The position numbers were made by a program, and so were the translations under genes. Below the pieces are notes generated by a model that was given only the letters and a program-made list of their open reading frames with translations, did no database searches and was not told where the DNA came from. Positions 37,301 through 48,800 of a stretch of 64,000 nucleotides of DNA are shown here, piece after piece (position 1 is the stretch's first letter; each line of letters starts with the position of its first letter). Source of the stretch: Melanocharis versteri (lineage: Eukaryota; Chordata; Aves; Passeriformes; Melanocharitidae); the NCBI GenBank assembly GCA_013397845.1, contig VZTG01005438.1, forward strand, positions 744,554-808,553, read 5' to 3'.

Positions 37301-40300
37301 ATGACGGACACGGCCCGGGGAGGAAGGAGAGAACCGAACTCAGGAGTGACTAGATAGAAAGGCCCCTCTTTATTTACACACAGTAGAGGTTATACTCGGA
37401 ATTACAGGAAAGCCATTGGATCTTAGCTGACTACACAGCAGGGCTATTGGCTAGATCCAGAACACACACGTTTGCTAAAGAGACTTTGGTCCTACAATAA
37501 CAAAGTCCAAAAACATCTCACAGGTGCAGGACAGACAAATTATTTATAAAAGCCGACTAGCTGTTTTGCAGCTAGTTCCGTGAGAAAGTAGGAACACTCA
37601 CGGACACAGGCAGATACTGAGAAATTTCTCTGCCACCAAGCTTTCAGCATCCATAGAAAGGCAGTTGAGAATCTGCAACAACATCTTTCTGGGGAGAAAC
37701 CTGCTCGAACTAAACTCATGCACTGAGTGGTGAGTTGGTGACACTTCAGAGCCCCAGATGAGTCCTGGCCCCCATCTGTCAGTTCTGATAGCTTGCCAAA
37801 CCTCAAGAAGCTTTGTTTGCTTGCATGACTTCGCTTTGCTGATTGAAACCAGCAAAAAAGCTTAATTTGAATGTAGAATTTATCTGTGCTGGGATGAAAG
37901 CCCAGACCCTCCAGTGCAGGCACCATCTCAGACACGCTGCTCTGGTTGCAAACTCTGAGTGAAAAAGGCACCTTCTGTTGGAAGGAACTCAGCAGAGCTT
38001 TTGTTTGTAAACAAACACGTAGGAAGAGTCACAGAGCTTTTGTGAATTAAGTAGCTCACATCAACGCTGTGTCACAGCTCGGTGCCACCAAGTCATGCAG
38101 TGCCTGCCTCTTACTGGAGTTCTCATCTCTGCACTGACTTGTGTTGATTACCACTCAGTTGAGAAAAACCTAAAATTAGTCTGTGAAGGCTTCAGAACAG
38201 AGACTGTGTCATCTTACAGCTGCTTCTGTCCATGCAAAGGTGGTGATCACTGAACAACAGCCCCAGCCACATGACCAATGAGCTTATTTAACAGTTTGTT
38301 CGTTGACATTGTCATGTTCCTGGGGGAGGGCAGGAAGGGAACTCTTCTGATGAAATGCCTAGGTTTTAAATTACTTGTCCATATGCACATGAAGCTTCCT
38401 CTGTGAGTTGCTGCCCATAGAGCTTGGTGTGTGTTCCCCGTGTGGGATGGTCCTTTGGCCATAGGTGCTGAATAACTAAAGCTGATGCTAACAGAGCACA
38501 TGAAATCCACAGGAGGTGAGGTGAGTTTAGCTGTGCAGAGAGAGGAAAAGAATTCAAGCATTGATCCCATTTCCTGGCTCTACCCACTCAACTCTGCATG
38601 CTAATAGCATTTTTAAAAACCTTTGCTGATAAAACATTTTACCAAATTCAATTAAGGAAAAGGTGCTCTGCAAAGGTCCTTTAAAATCTAGAAACTCTTG
38701 TTTCCTGAGTAAGTGTTTGACCACAGAGTAGGAAGTCTGGTGCAATCACAGGGACCTTTGCTAAGAACAAGAGGAGTGAAATCTCTTCACAGTCTTGTAG
38801 GAAAAGCATCAGTGATAGCAAGCTGAGAGGTTGTATAGCTTTTTTAAAATCAGTTTGAGCCTTGGCAACAGGAAAGACTTTTAAAATAATGATAACTTAC
38901 TATTAGTGTCAAAACTGTTATTAATGTTAATTTGCCTTATCACTGTTAGTTAGATGTTGCTTTTAATGTTGACATTAAAAGTACAGGAATCGTTATGGGC
39001 ATGCTGGATTCCTAGATCAGTAATTTGCATGTCATTAATATGCTATTATTATTTCACAAATAATTATTATAATATACCCTATGCTAGCATCAATTTTCTA
39101 AAAGTAAGGGCCATGTAACACACAAAAAAAAATGCCCATTTGTGAAAGAGGTCAAAATGTCAGTTTTCAAATGTCTAGATGCCTATAATTCATTGGCAGT
39201 TTTGCCCACCTGTGCAATCCCCTGTGCCTATGTTTTCTGCAAGAGAGTCACAGAGAGGTCAGAAACAATGATTAGTGTGGCAGGAAACTTTTCTGTGATG
39301 TGAGACAGGACCTCCACACAGCCCAGCAGGCAGGGCCTAATGGCAGAGGCACCACTGCAGGGTGCAGGTGTCCATTCCACCTCCTCTCAGACATGTACAA
39401 GCAGGCACCTACAACTGAGGTCAGTGGAGAGAAAGCACAGCTCACAGGGCCGGGTTTCTGTGCCAGTCTCCCTCAGAAATGTCCCTTCAGATGAGATATC
39501 CCTTCAAGGGGCTGGCTCCCCCTGCTCAGCACACAGGGGCACTTGGGCAAGGTTGCCTTTCAAACAGCTGAATCACCTCAGACATCAGCAGGGACTCAGA
39601 TACGACGGGTTGCGACTAGAACCTGGGGATGGTGTTTAGGCCACACCACCTGTCTGCAGCCTGGACCGAAAATGGCCTTGTAACAATCAGCAGCTCAAAA
39701 GCAGAAGCCTTCTCTAACACCCAGCTGGTACTTGCTCTGTAAAGCAAAGAGGTATCAACATATAGGCAATAAAATTCAGAAACAGGCAAAATATTTTTCC
39801 TAGTAGTGAGTTTGCCAAAACAAACCCTAAATTGGTTGGGTGTACCTGAACTTGCTTGAATCAAGGCTTTGAAATTATTTCCCTACCTCTGGTAAAGGAC
39901 CACAGTGCATCCACCTTTGTCTAACCCTCCCAGCACTCCAAGGAAGCCATTAACACTTGTTCTACTTCTTCAGCACCCAATGGCCCAAGGAGCTCCTTGC
40001 CTGCAAAGAGTATGGCTTACTGAGCCTGCTAGGGCACAGCTGGAGAGAAAGACGTGTTCTGAGGCAGGTGAATGACACCACCTCCTCCTCCTCCTGCCTG
40101 CTTCAGCACTAAAGCAGGAGGCAACACAGAGGGGCCAGGCACTTGCCCTGCTTCAGGTGTGAGTGCATCGGTTTGTTCAAGCAACAAACTCTTCACTGAA
40201 GACCTGGGAAGCAGGTGTCCTACAGCCTGGCTGTGACTTAGCAGGAAGACAGGATTCCCCTTTCCATCCCTGGCCTCTGTGACTGAGGCACAGTCAAGTA

Positions 40301-42321
40301 CCCCCTGCCACATGGGCCAAGCCAAGCTGGGGCACTTGGATGTCCCCCAGCACTGGTACCACACCACCATGAAGCACCACTGTGCCACGAACTTGTTTGA
40401 AGTGACAGAAGGAAGTCAAAGTATTTTGATTGGCCAGGAAAAAGATATTTCAAATCAAAGATGGGGGGTTTTTTTGTTGGGGATTATCTTCAGTGAGAGG
40501 GTGAAACAAGCCGACAGAACCTCACGTTTCTGTGATCTAAAGAGAAATTTTGCATCCCTACCACTGAATTGCAAACAAGCTGTGGGGCTTTTTCAGCCCT
40601 GGTGACATCCTTGCAGCTCTTAGCTACAGAAATCCTCCCCCATCCGAATGCTTCCTGGCACCATTTATCAGGAGCAACGACCATCTGCTAACTAAGATTT
40701 TAGGAAGTCTTGACTAATTTGGACCTAGCCATAGTGCAGGGGTAGGTTACACACCATAAGGTTTTATGCACAAGAGACTTGGTAAATGTAGCTCCAGGCA
40801 GGAACTGTTCTGCCATTCTGCACCGCAGCGACATCCAGGCTCTAAAACTAAGTCATTAAAGGCAAATGGGATAAAGATGTAAATTAGGAGAGGGAGCTCA
40901 CAGAGGAACAGCTAAGTTCAGTATTTGTGCTTGATTTTTAAACCCTGGGATAGCAAACGCCCAGAAACCTGAGGGGGAAACCAGCATCTGCGTCTCTGTT
41001 GGCAGGCAATACTCAGTTTCAAAGAGGAGGAGAAAGAACAAGATGGGCAGCCAGATGCTCTGTGGCTGGGAGGAAGGTCAGCACAGAGCAGAGTCATTGC
41101 AAAGGGAAGGAGAATAGGAACAAGATGAAAACTTAGCTGAGATCAAGTTTGCAGCTGCCCAAAAGGGCAAACCCATACATTCTGCACAAGTATTTTCCTC
41201 TCAGATCCGAGTGGTAACTTAACTTTGTCGGGGCTGGATCTTCCTTTTAGCCGAGCATCACCTGTGACCTGACTGCCAGTACTTCAGCCAAGGTTGAGAC
41301 TTCTTGCTCCCCATCCCCAGGAGGAGCAGCAGGGCACTCGGATTTGGCATTTTCCATGTGAAGCCTGCAGCAGCTGCACAGCACATGCCACACCTTCTGT
41401 AACCCAGCATGACGCAAGGCCACATTGCTGCTAATGAGTAGAGGCACTTGCCTTAGTGTAGCAGATTGCTTGACTGCAGAGGTGTCTCTTCCACCCCACC
41501 AGCTCTGGCAGGCCTCCATGCAGCTTTACAAAACAAAAGTGACAATAAAGCTCCAAGCAGAACATAGAGCCTGCAAGTGTTTTCTCTTTTCAACAGACAC
41601 CCAAATTCTGACATTCCCACCCCCAATTTATGGGTTTGGGTCATGCCTGCTCCAGGGAGCTGGGGAAGTGGCTGCCAGTATTTGGCAGGCACCAGGCTGT
41701 CTCCCTTGAGAAGGGACAGAAGAATAAAGGCTGGGAAAGCCAGGAAGCTCAGGAGGAGAGGGGTGGTCCTTCCCACCATTCTAGAAGGAAAAGGCTATGG
41801 AAACTAGGAATGTTGGGTGTTCAGGCAGAAAACTGACCTTTGGAGACAAAAGTGTGACCAACGCACAAAAAACACAAAGGGAATGCCCCCTGTGTGGCTC
41901 GGGCCAGTACACACAGTGTTCTCACACTGGGGGTGGCCCAGCTGAGGTAAAAACTTGCGTGCAGGGACCAGGTTATCACGAGCACAGCAGAGGCAAACCA
42001 GCCATGCTCCAGGGCTCTGGCTCCCTGGTGAGAGGCACAGTGCAACCCCTGCCTGCCCACAGCCTTCCCCTCTGTGCACTACTCAAAGAGCATCTTTTCA
42101 CTTTGCTTTTGCAGAAGCAGATGTTCCAGGAACGAAGTGGCCGAATGCTCCAGGCTTTTTCTCCCCGGCAGAGCCCAAACAGCAGTCCTACGCGAGGCCG
42201 CTCTCCATCCCGTTCTCCATCTCCACCCTGGGTCATCAATAAGACCTCCCCTCCCTCTTCTCCAAAAGCTGCCTCTGCCTCCCTCAGCAGCATGAGCGAG
42301 GGAGATGAGGATGAAAAATAA
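25275..42321 (+). CDS. PCYT1B: PCYT1B, choline-phosphate cytidylyltransferase B (seven joined exons, 5' coding end not certain)
   Basis: This enzyme makes CDP-choline from CTP and phosphocholine, the rate-limiting step of the CDP-choline (Kennedy) route to phosphatidylcholine. Exons 25275-25374, 26708-26824, 29985-30136, 31047-31125, 34181-34323, 36488-36676 and 42115-42321 join without a frame break to 328 codons plus stop. Order of parts: proline-rich linker, nucleotidyltransferase fold with HxGH (here HAGH, 26755-26766) and RTEGISTS (34201-34224), amphipathic membrane-sensing helix, and Ser-Pro-rich tail. The beta paralogue rather than PCYT1A is indicated by the linker TLTAPAPFADET, the tail ending SSMSEGDEDEK, and the PDK3 neighbour. 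From the TLT start, human beta-2 is about two residues longer, the difference falling in the tail. Beta forms lack the nuclear signal of the alpha form and act mainly in cytoplasm/ER. Confidence 0.97.
25375..26707 (+). other. PCYT1B: PCYT1B intron
   Basis: Purine-rich in its second half (GAGAAAAAGAAG-type runs, 26200-26500). No exon or repeat recognised. Confidence 0.8.
26708..26824 (+). CDS. PCYT1B: PCYT1B exon: start of the catalytic domain with HxGH
   Basis: Acceptor TTTCTCCACAG and donor GGAG|GTAAGA bound 117 bases encoding (V)DRPVRVYADGIFDLFHAGHA, then RALMQAKTLFPNSYLLVG. YADGIFDLFHxGH is the signature of cytidylyltransferases; its two histidines contact the CTP phosphates and stabilise the transition state. 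The variable position is Ala here, where human has Ser. The exon begins and ends one base into a codon. Confidence 0.98.
27344..27375. other. PCYT1B: assembly gap (32 N)
   Basis: Short run of N next to a poly(T) run within an intron. It does not touch any exon. Confidence 0.99.
29456..29600 (+). mobile_element. CR1 LINE 3' fragment
   Basis: GTGGAGGCTCAGAGAGGCTGAGGGGTCTCC, CCAACTGGACGTGGCCCTGAGCAACCTGC and GGATTAGGTGATG lead to CATTTTGTGATAC. This is the order of the last 150 bases of an avian CR1, including a decayed terminal repeat. It lies in a PCYT1B intron in the same orientation as the gene. Confidence 0.85.
29985..30136 (+). CDS. PCYT1B: PCYT1B exon: catalytic domain
   Basis: Acceptor TATATTTTAG and donor CATAAG|GTATAT bound 152 bases. 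They encode (V)CSDDLTHKFKGFTVMNETER, then [20 protein letters not shown], then LTPEFLEKHK. The helix with [17 protein letters not shown] is shared by all eukaryotic phosphocholine cytidylyltransferases and carries the substrate-binding and dimer-contact residues. One Ala-to-Thr change relative to human (NEAER to NETER) is visible. The exon starts one base into the codon and ends on a codon boundary. Confidence 0.98.
30137..31046 (+). other. PCYT1B: PCYT1B intron
   Basis: 910 bases with a T/C-rich start after the donor. No repeat or extra exon is recognised. Confidence 0.85.
31047..31125 (+). CDS. PCYT1B: PCYT1B exon: catalytic domain
   Basis: Acceptor TTCACTGACAG and donor GGCAG|GTAAGG bound 79 bases encoding [20 protein letters not shown] and then [18 protein letters not shown].Y is a conserved substrate-site segment of the family. 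The exon starts on a codon boundary and leaves one base of the following Gly codon. Confidence 0.98.
31126..34180 (+). other. PCYT1B: PCYT1B intron
   Basis: About 3 kb of unique-looking sequence. No repeat family or additional exon is recognised; the short open frames on both strands look like chance. Confidence 0.8.
34181..34323 (+). CDS. PCYT1B: PCYT1B exon: RTEGISTS motif and end of the catalytic domain
   Basis: Acceptor CTTTGCTCAG and donor ATAAAT|GTGAGT bound 143 bases encoding (G)MFVPTQRTEGISTSDIITR, then [20 protein letters not shown], then ELNVSFIN. RTEGISTS (34201-34224) is the second signature motif, which binds CTP. Codon usage in this exon is GC-richer (CGG, GAC, TAC, GCC) than in the neighbouring exons. 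Confidence 0.98.
34324..36487 (+). other. PCYT1B: PCYT1B intron
   Basis: Ends with a poly-pyrimidine tract and ACAG at 36484-36487. No repeat or extra exon is recognised. Confidence 0.8.
36488..36676 (+). CDS. PCYT1B: PCYT1B exon: amphipathic membrane-binding helix (domain M)
   Basis: Acceptor CTAAAACAG and donor GCTTGG|GTAGGT bound exactly 63 codons, in phase 0 at both ends. The exon encodes [20 protein letters not shown], then EEKSKEFVYKVEEKSHDLIQ, then [20 protein letters not shown]. The EEKS repeats with period 11 and the mixed Lys/Glu plus hydrophobic faces form the amphipathic helix. In soluble enzyme this helix blocks the active site; on phosphatidylcholine-poor membranes it inserts and switches the enzyme on. 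The phase-0 single-exon layout matches its role as a separate regulatory module. Confidence 0.97.
36677..42114 (+). other. PCYT1B: PCYT1B last intron
   Basis: 5.4 kb containing the probable LTR at 37294-37655. A short CTC repeat (about 40080-40095) and generally unique sequence follow. It ends in CTTTGCTTTTGCAG. No extra exon is recognised. Confidence 0.8.
37294..37655 (-). mobile_element. probable solo LTR, ERVK-like, antisense to PCYT1B
   Basis: On the minus strand the element has the parts of a short LTR in order. A TATA-like TTTATAAATA lies at 37541-37550, and an AATAAA poly(A) signal about 170 bases later (37369-37374). A C-rich tail follows, ending TCATTGCGACA at 37294. An identical hexamer, GAAAGG, occurs at 37288-37293 and 37656-37661, the right length for an ERVK target duplication. 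However, the 5' end bounded by that hexamer starts TATGG instead of TG, so this limit is uncertain. No retroviral protein sequence adjoins it. Family membership is an inference from structure. Confidence 0.5.
42115..42321 (+). CDS. PCYT1B: PCYT1B last coding exon: Ser-Pro-rich tail (domain P) and stop
   Basis: Acceptor TTTGCTTTTGCAG precedes 68 codons and TAA (42319-42321). The exon encodes KQMFQERSGRMLQAFSPRQS, then PNSSPTRGRSPSRSPSPPWV, then INKTSPPSSPKAASASLSS, ending MSEGDEDEK. At least seven Ser-Pro sites, as in the mammalian tail, are likely phosphorylated by proline-directed kinases, which weakens membrane binding. The segment PPWVINK replaces a nine-residue segment of human beta-2, so the bird tail is two residues shorter. 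This exon marks the long (beta-2-like) splice form. Confidence 0.97.
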   Translation, partial: KQMFQERSGRMLQAFSPRQSPNSSPTRGRSPSRSPSPPWVINKTSPPSSPKAASASLSSMSEGDEDEK

Positions 42322-42845
42322 AATATATATTTTTTTAACCATGAGACAGAAGAACAAGCTATGAACTCAACCACTGGATGGGGAGAATTGTGAGGAACAC
42401 CAGGTGTATCTCTTTCAGCAGGGATCGTGCTCTAGGAGATGTCAAAAATGAACTGGAGCACAGCAAGGGAGATCTCAGGAAGAGCTTATCCCATCCCCAC
42501 TCCCTCACGGTGCTGGGGGCCCAGCTGGCAGCACGTGCCAGGCACAGCCCCAGGGACTGACAGAAAAACACACCCTTGTGCAAGTTCCTGCCCCTGTCTT
42601 GCTGCTTTCCAGCTGCTGCTCCAGGCCAAGCCGGTGGGAGCTCTGCACCGAGGGGGGCTGGCAGGAGGAGCCCAGCTGGCTCCTGACCCAGACCCAGCAG
42701 ACAGGGAAGTGCCGGCTGCAGCCTGCAGAGGGAGAAGATGCAGTTGTACCCTGCTGACCTTGAGCTCTTCTGGCACGTGAAGGAATGGCATTGCTGCAGC
42801 AAGTATGTTGAGAAACAGGGAATAAAGTTAGGGTTTTTTTCCTTT
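42322..42845 (+). other. PCYT1B: PCYT1B 3' UTR (proposed)
   Basis: From the stop codon to just past the AATAAA at 42821-42826. It contains no further exon. Its middle is GC-rich, which leaves several overlapping frames open on both strands; none is recognisable. Confidence 0.6.
42821..42826 (+). terminator. PCYT1B: poly(A) signal of PCYT1B
   Basis: AATAAA is followed within 10-30 bases by GTTAGGGTTTTTTTCCTTTT, a G/T-rich and T-rich downstream element. Another AATAAA (42317-42322) overlaps the stop codon but would leave almost no 3' UTR. Confidence 0.65.
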
Positions 42846-45800
42846 TGAACAACATCTGCCCCAGAGCCCAAATCATGCACTGAAATGAAGAGCTCTCCAG
42901 GCAAGTTGGTGGAAATGCATTTAATAGATTCAGTGCTGCTTGTTGACCAAGCATCTGTGTGGGGTGTTTGTAAAGAGTCGGGCTTTTTGCTTTATCAAAT
43001 CACTCTCCATGTTCTAGTGCCTGAACAGCTGCCTGTTCACTTCTGGTTTGCTCCCTGGCTTTGCACTTTGAAGGCAAGAAAGTAAATGAAAGGACAGCCT
43101 TAGCTGGAATGTGGTCATGTAGGAAATAAGACAGTTTGAAGATGCTGGTGGCTTTTACTGGTGAATTCTAAGAAGATCCCAAGGCCTTGGGACGTGGCCT
43201 CCTAGGAAAACCTGCTGCTCCCAGCTATGTATCGGCAAATGACAAGCAAACAGTGCTGCTGTCACATGCTACTCAGCCAGTTAAACAAACTTCTCATCAA
43301 ACTCTAAACAAGATATGTTCACAGACACACTGCCCCTGCAGAGGATCCCAAGGCTATTCCTCTACACTAATATGGAGAAAAAAAATGGAAAAAACCAAAG
43401 GAAACTTTTTGAACAGGATTAGGCACAACTATTTTCTTTCTCCATCCATGACACCTGTACAGCCCCAAGCAGAAACACAGAGGGTAGCACAGGTGAAGCT
43501 CTCCCCTCAATGTTGATCTTCCTAGTTGGCACAGCCAGTCCTGCCTGATGTCTGGTTTTGTGTTCAGTCCCTCAGCTGGTACCTGCCGAGGTGGCTGCAA
43601 GAGCTTGGCAGGATTCCTGAGCCCTGGGCCTGCTCTGCCCCACAGCTGCAGGTAGCCCCCAGCACTGTGGCGGGGCTGTGCCACTGATGCCATTTGGCTC
43701 CCAGCCTTGCCTGGCACGGCTGCCTCAGCACAGAGGCATGTTTGAGGCTCCCCAGCCCAATAGCAGCTTTGGTGCCAGGCCAGCAGGTAAAGGCTGCCAC
43801 TGCTCCCATCTCACAGGCAGCCTGCTGGGCACAGCCTTGGGCAGCCTGGGCAGGGGCCGCAGAATCACTCCTGTGCCACTGCTGCCTGGAACTGCAAACC
43901 CACCAGGACACACTGGGTGCTGTGGGCAGCACCAGTCAGCACTTGCTGGTTCCCTGCACAGGCAGCACAGGAAACACGGGGAGGGACGGCTCCACGTTGC
44001 TCTTGGAAAAAACTGAGGGACCAAGATGCAAGAATATGTGGAGTGGTTGTCCTTGCTGGCAGAAATGCCCCCCCAGCTGCTGTCCTTACCTTGCTGGGTG
44101 ACCTGGTTGGTAGGTAAACTCCTTTCCAGATACCCTCCTGGGCAGGTAAATTACAAACCTTGGTACCAGGCACCAAATTAGCCCCACACTCTGCCCACAC
44201 CCTACAGGCTTTCATCCCTCCCCCACTACAAGGTAACCGATTTTTCTTTGGGAACATTTTGCCAGACACTTCTCAGACTACCACAAGACCGAGTACACAG
44301 CATCTCGTGCCACACTTTGTCCTCTGGAGTCAAGCTAGTTCCTTCACAGAACTGCAAAAACAGGTGAGCAGGAAATAGGGTGGAATGTGCAAAGGGACAG
44401 CCACAGCTACTTCAGCTGCTGCCAGCTGTGCACCTGATGGGACAATGCACTTAAGACCTTTCTCAGCCTTAGGCAACCTGTTACTGTAATTTCATACCTG
44501 GGATGCACTTGTTAGTTTTTCTGATCCTTTGCAAGTCTTAAGTCTTCCCATCACAAACCACTCCTCCGCCACAGGAACTGCCTGCTTCTACTGGTGCTGT
44601 TGATAGATGAGCCATGTCCAAATGCAATGGAGGTGGGCAAGGATTTGTTGTTCTTGGCTTATACCGTTGTTTCTTGTTCATTTTACTTTCATAGCACTTA
44701 CTGTTCAGCAGCCCTTGATCAGTGGTTTGAGTAGAGACAGCACCATGACTTGTAAATGGGAACAAGAGAAAAACTCACCAGTGACCTCTTCTTAACAGAA
44801 GCTGTTTCTCAGGGTCACAGGTGGCTACCCAGCAACAAAGCCATATTCTGTACCAGGTGTCTTGTTTGCATTTAGGGTATCACTAAGCTGGAGTCTTTGC
44901 CTTGCTGGTACATTCATGTGCTGTCTCCAGCAAACCAGAACCTCATGGTGTCTGGACACGTGGAAGGCAGTTTTGCACTTCTGAGTCATGGTTGGGTTTT
45001 ACTTTTCCGAAGTGTTGCTTTAATTGAGTCCTATTTATCAGCCAAGCTCCACATGAAAAATAAAGTGTATGACAGACACAGCTGCCTCTCCCCTTCATTT
45101 TACAGCATCTTTGGACATGTGAACACAACCTGCAGAGGAAACCCCACTGCTGGCACAGTGCCTGTTATCCCCATCCTTGGTACCCCAGGGCTTTACCCCC
45201 ACAAAGCCACGAGAGCAGCTCTGCCAACAGTGCCCATAATGCTGCTGCTCGAGTTCTGCTGCTCTCTGCACAAACAGCATCACCTCTTCTTGCCTTTACC
45301 TTGCAGCCAGAAAAATGTGGGTGAAGGTGGGGAAGTGCTGTCCCAGCTGGAAAGGTGCAGCATTAGACACCAGCAAGTCTGAGACCTTTACCCTCTGTTC
45401 CAGCACAGTGGAATCAGAAGCACTATTTTAATTCTTACTCTAAGGTGGAAGAAAGAGACAGTGCTTTTGCAGCCATTCAGGTTCCACTGCTGAAAACCAT
45501 CCCCAGCAGCAACTGAGTTGCTCTCATGGGTGCCAAGATGATGTATGGCTGTGCCAGATGGAAAACTGCAGCAGCAAACATGAGCCACAGGGACAAATCC
45601 TGACACCAGCTTTTGGACTTGACTCTTCCTTGAACCGAGTCAGTCTGGGGTACAAATATTCCTGCTTTGCTCTTTCCTGTTTGTCCTTTCTGTAAGAAGT
45701 CAATACCTGCAGCAGCTCTAAGGATTATTTATTCAATAGTCCTGCCTCAGGCAGGGAGAAGCTGAACCAGCGAAGGGAAGCTCAGGACTACCTAGCTAAG

Positions 45801-48800
45801 ATATTTTAATTACAGAATAAGCAAATTTCAAAGTCATTGGGCATAGCAGAGAAACTATTTAATGGCATGGAGTCCACACCAGAACGTTCCCAGGTAACAC
45901 AGGTTTATTACCTGAGATGGATTTGGGGCTGTTTTCAGCAGTGCCTTGGTACCATTTGAGAGATCCCTAAGAAACATCCCTGAGTGAGCTTACAGTGTGC
46001 AGCCCAGCCCAGAGGGGACCCTTGTTTTGGTACATGGCAAACCCCTCGGAACAGGGCAGCCCTGGAACCAACACCAGGCCTGTCAGCTCAGCAGGAAAGA
46101 AGGGTTTGACACTACAGTAAATTGGCTTGTAAAAGGGTACCAAACCATCGTGGAGAGTCTCCTGTGTGACAGCACATAATTAAGCAGCAGTTTCTCTGGA
46201 GTCTGGTGCAGAAGACCCCTGACCTTCTCATAAAACAGCTGAAAATGGGGCAGAAAATGGAGCCAGGGCTTTGCCTCTTGCCTGGAGATCCTTTCAAGCA
46301 CCAAACTATCTTAAGAACTCCTCTTCTGATTGGATTTTGACAAGAGATTCCTTTCCTCTCAAAACACAATGTGTGTCCCGCAAGCACACGCACACACTAT
46401 TTTCTGCCCTTTTCTTTCCAAAGGGAAGGCCCTTTCCTGGCGTAAGGAAGGGCAGCATTAGCATTTCTAATCCAAATGGAAATCAAGGCCACTGCCTCAT
46501 GGCTCTGCCTGAGGCAGAGGACACAGATATAGACTGAAATAAAAATAACTGAAAGCCTTTGGACATGCACTTCCACTGTGCTAACTGGGGAATGTGGGTC
46601 TGGACTCCAGCAAAAACTGAGGTTCTTCCCAGGCCATGTGCGTTTGCCAGATCTCCCTGTGGAATGCAGCAGGCTCCCATGTTACAACCAGTTCCTCAAA
46701 TACCAGACCTGAATTCCCCTGCCCCAGCTGTTACTCATGGCCAGTTCAAACAGTTCTTTCACACCTGGTATCTCCATCCTCTTTTAGATACTGTCTCTAA
46801 CAGCATCAATCTCTGCTTCAATGAGGAATAGGGACCTGCAAGTTCTGAGCCAGGTGAGGCAGTTCTGCCTTTCACACAAGCACAACAAATTAATTTTTTA
46901 AATGCTTAACTGGATTAATCAAGATGAAAATGTTCCATTATCTCAAAACAATTATTCCTGTGTCTAAGCACGTGACAGCAGGAACACTCAGAGGGAAAAT
47001 CTTTCCTGGTGGCACCGACCAGGCTGCATGTGCACATCAAGTCTCACACATACTTCAAATTCTAGAAACAGCTTTGATAGAATAAATTATGTCCTCTTCA
47101 GCACATTGTGGTATTCTTTTTACCCTATTCCTGTGATTCGCTAATCATATTTCTCTACAAACACCGGTTTTCCATAAAATAAAGTGACTGTGAACTGCTA
47201 AGGCATCATCTACTTAGTAGGAGCAGATTAATTATAACCTGCTCTTTACAAGTGACCAGCTCTGAATACGAACAGGGGATTTTATTTTAATGTTCTACAC
47301 ACCATACCGGGCTTCAGCTTTTTCATTTCAAAACTAACACATTAACCAGTAGGGAGCCAGTTACTTTGCTACTTGGCCATACTTAAGATAGTTTATATCA
47401 TCAGTTTAAAAGTTAATGAGCTTAATTTTTACCAGTGTCCCGAGTTTGCACTTCTGTGATACGTCATTAAAAGCCAAATGCCAAAACAAAATGGGAAACT
47501 ATCCCTTGGGGAAAATTTTCATTTGTTCCACTCATCCCCCCTTGGTTATCTAAAAGGCCTCTCACGAATGACAGCATTTATTCCAGAAAAGAACCAACCT
47601 AACATTTTAAATATTCATATTGTTCACATGCAAGCAAAACTGCATAAAGCCATATCCTGTGTAAGAACTAATAAAATGCCCCCAGAATAGCTGGTTCCAA
47701 ATTAAACATAATCCAAACAGCATCACAAATCTTGGGTGGCTTGTTTTAATTTCCTTTTTCCTCCTCAAGAGGACCTTTTCTTCAAATGACCCCACAGCAC
47801 AAACTTGTGTCACAGACACAGAGAGAACATGAAGAGCTGTCTGAAAACACCAGCAAGCTCACAGTCTGTATCTTTTAAAGAAATGGAAGAAAAAATAATG
47901 CTATGAGGTCTAACACTTCTATTCTGACACCTTCAGACTTCCACATTGGGAAGTCAAATCAATTTGTCATGAAGAATGTAGAGCTAAACCACACAGGAGC
48001 TAATTAAAACCCAACCATTATGCAGTGAGTGGTGGTGGTACCATGCCATCATCAGAACTGACTCCAGCCATTCTGACCTGAATGAAATTGCACCCACAGA
48101 GAACTATCCAAGGTTTCTTGCATGTTTTGCCCAACAGTTTACCAAGAACCCAAAAGTTAAGAGATTCATTATGTACGTGAGCATTATCAGCAAGACAAAA
48201 TGCATTTCAAAAGACCAGAGCAAAGCATAACTCCACAACCTCTTCACCCACCACAAATGGCTATTTGTGACACAGTTTGTAAGTGGCAGCCTTGTCCATT
48301 ATAATTTGCAGGACCCAGCTGTTTTACACAGGCAGTTTTCAAGTGCTGCATCACACTGACCACAGACACCCATGCACGGAAGGGACACCCGGATCTGAAA
48401 ACCGGGAAGGAAGAATTGTTTCCCTGGGGGGAAAACTTAACCTTTAGTGCAGTAACAGACAGAAACTACCACTCAGCCGTGACCCACATCCGGTGCACAC
48501 AGAGAGCCAGGTTCCTTTACCTGCGTGCAAACCTGGGCGTGCCTCGAGTGTTGGTCCTCCACCACCCCAAGGACCCCGTATCGAGCATTCCATGTCCACA
48601 AAGAGATTTACTAACCAGAGGGTGACGAGCCCAGTGCATCAGGCAAGGGAGGTGCTCAGGGGCAGCCATGCACACCCACAAGCCTGAGCCTGCCAGGACA
48701 TGCTCTCACAACACAACGTGCAACATCAGCTTCCACAACCACAAGCACATTAACCAAACTCCTCTGAAAGCTTCCCAATACTGAATCAGTCAACATGTGG

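Noticed and set aside
41797..42321. 174-codon open frame ending at the PCYT1B stop
   Set aside because: Only 42115-42321 is exon. The upstream part is intron that happens to be open, with the acceptor at 42114 clearly visible.
43560..44270. Several 100-135 codon frames on both strands in GC-richer intergenic DNA
   Set aside because: Open on both strands together, no known domains, and rich in Cys/Trp/Gly as translated GC-rich non-coding DNA usually is.
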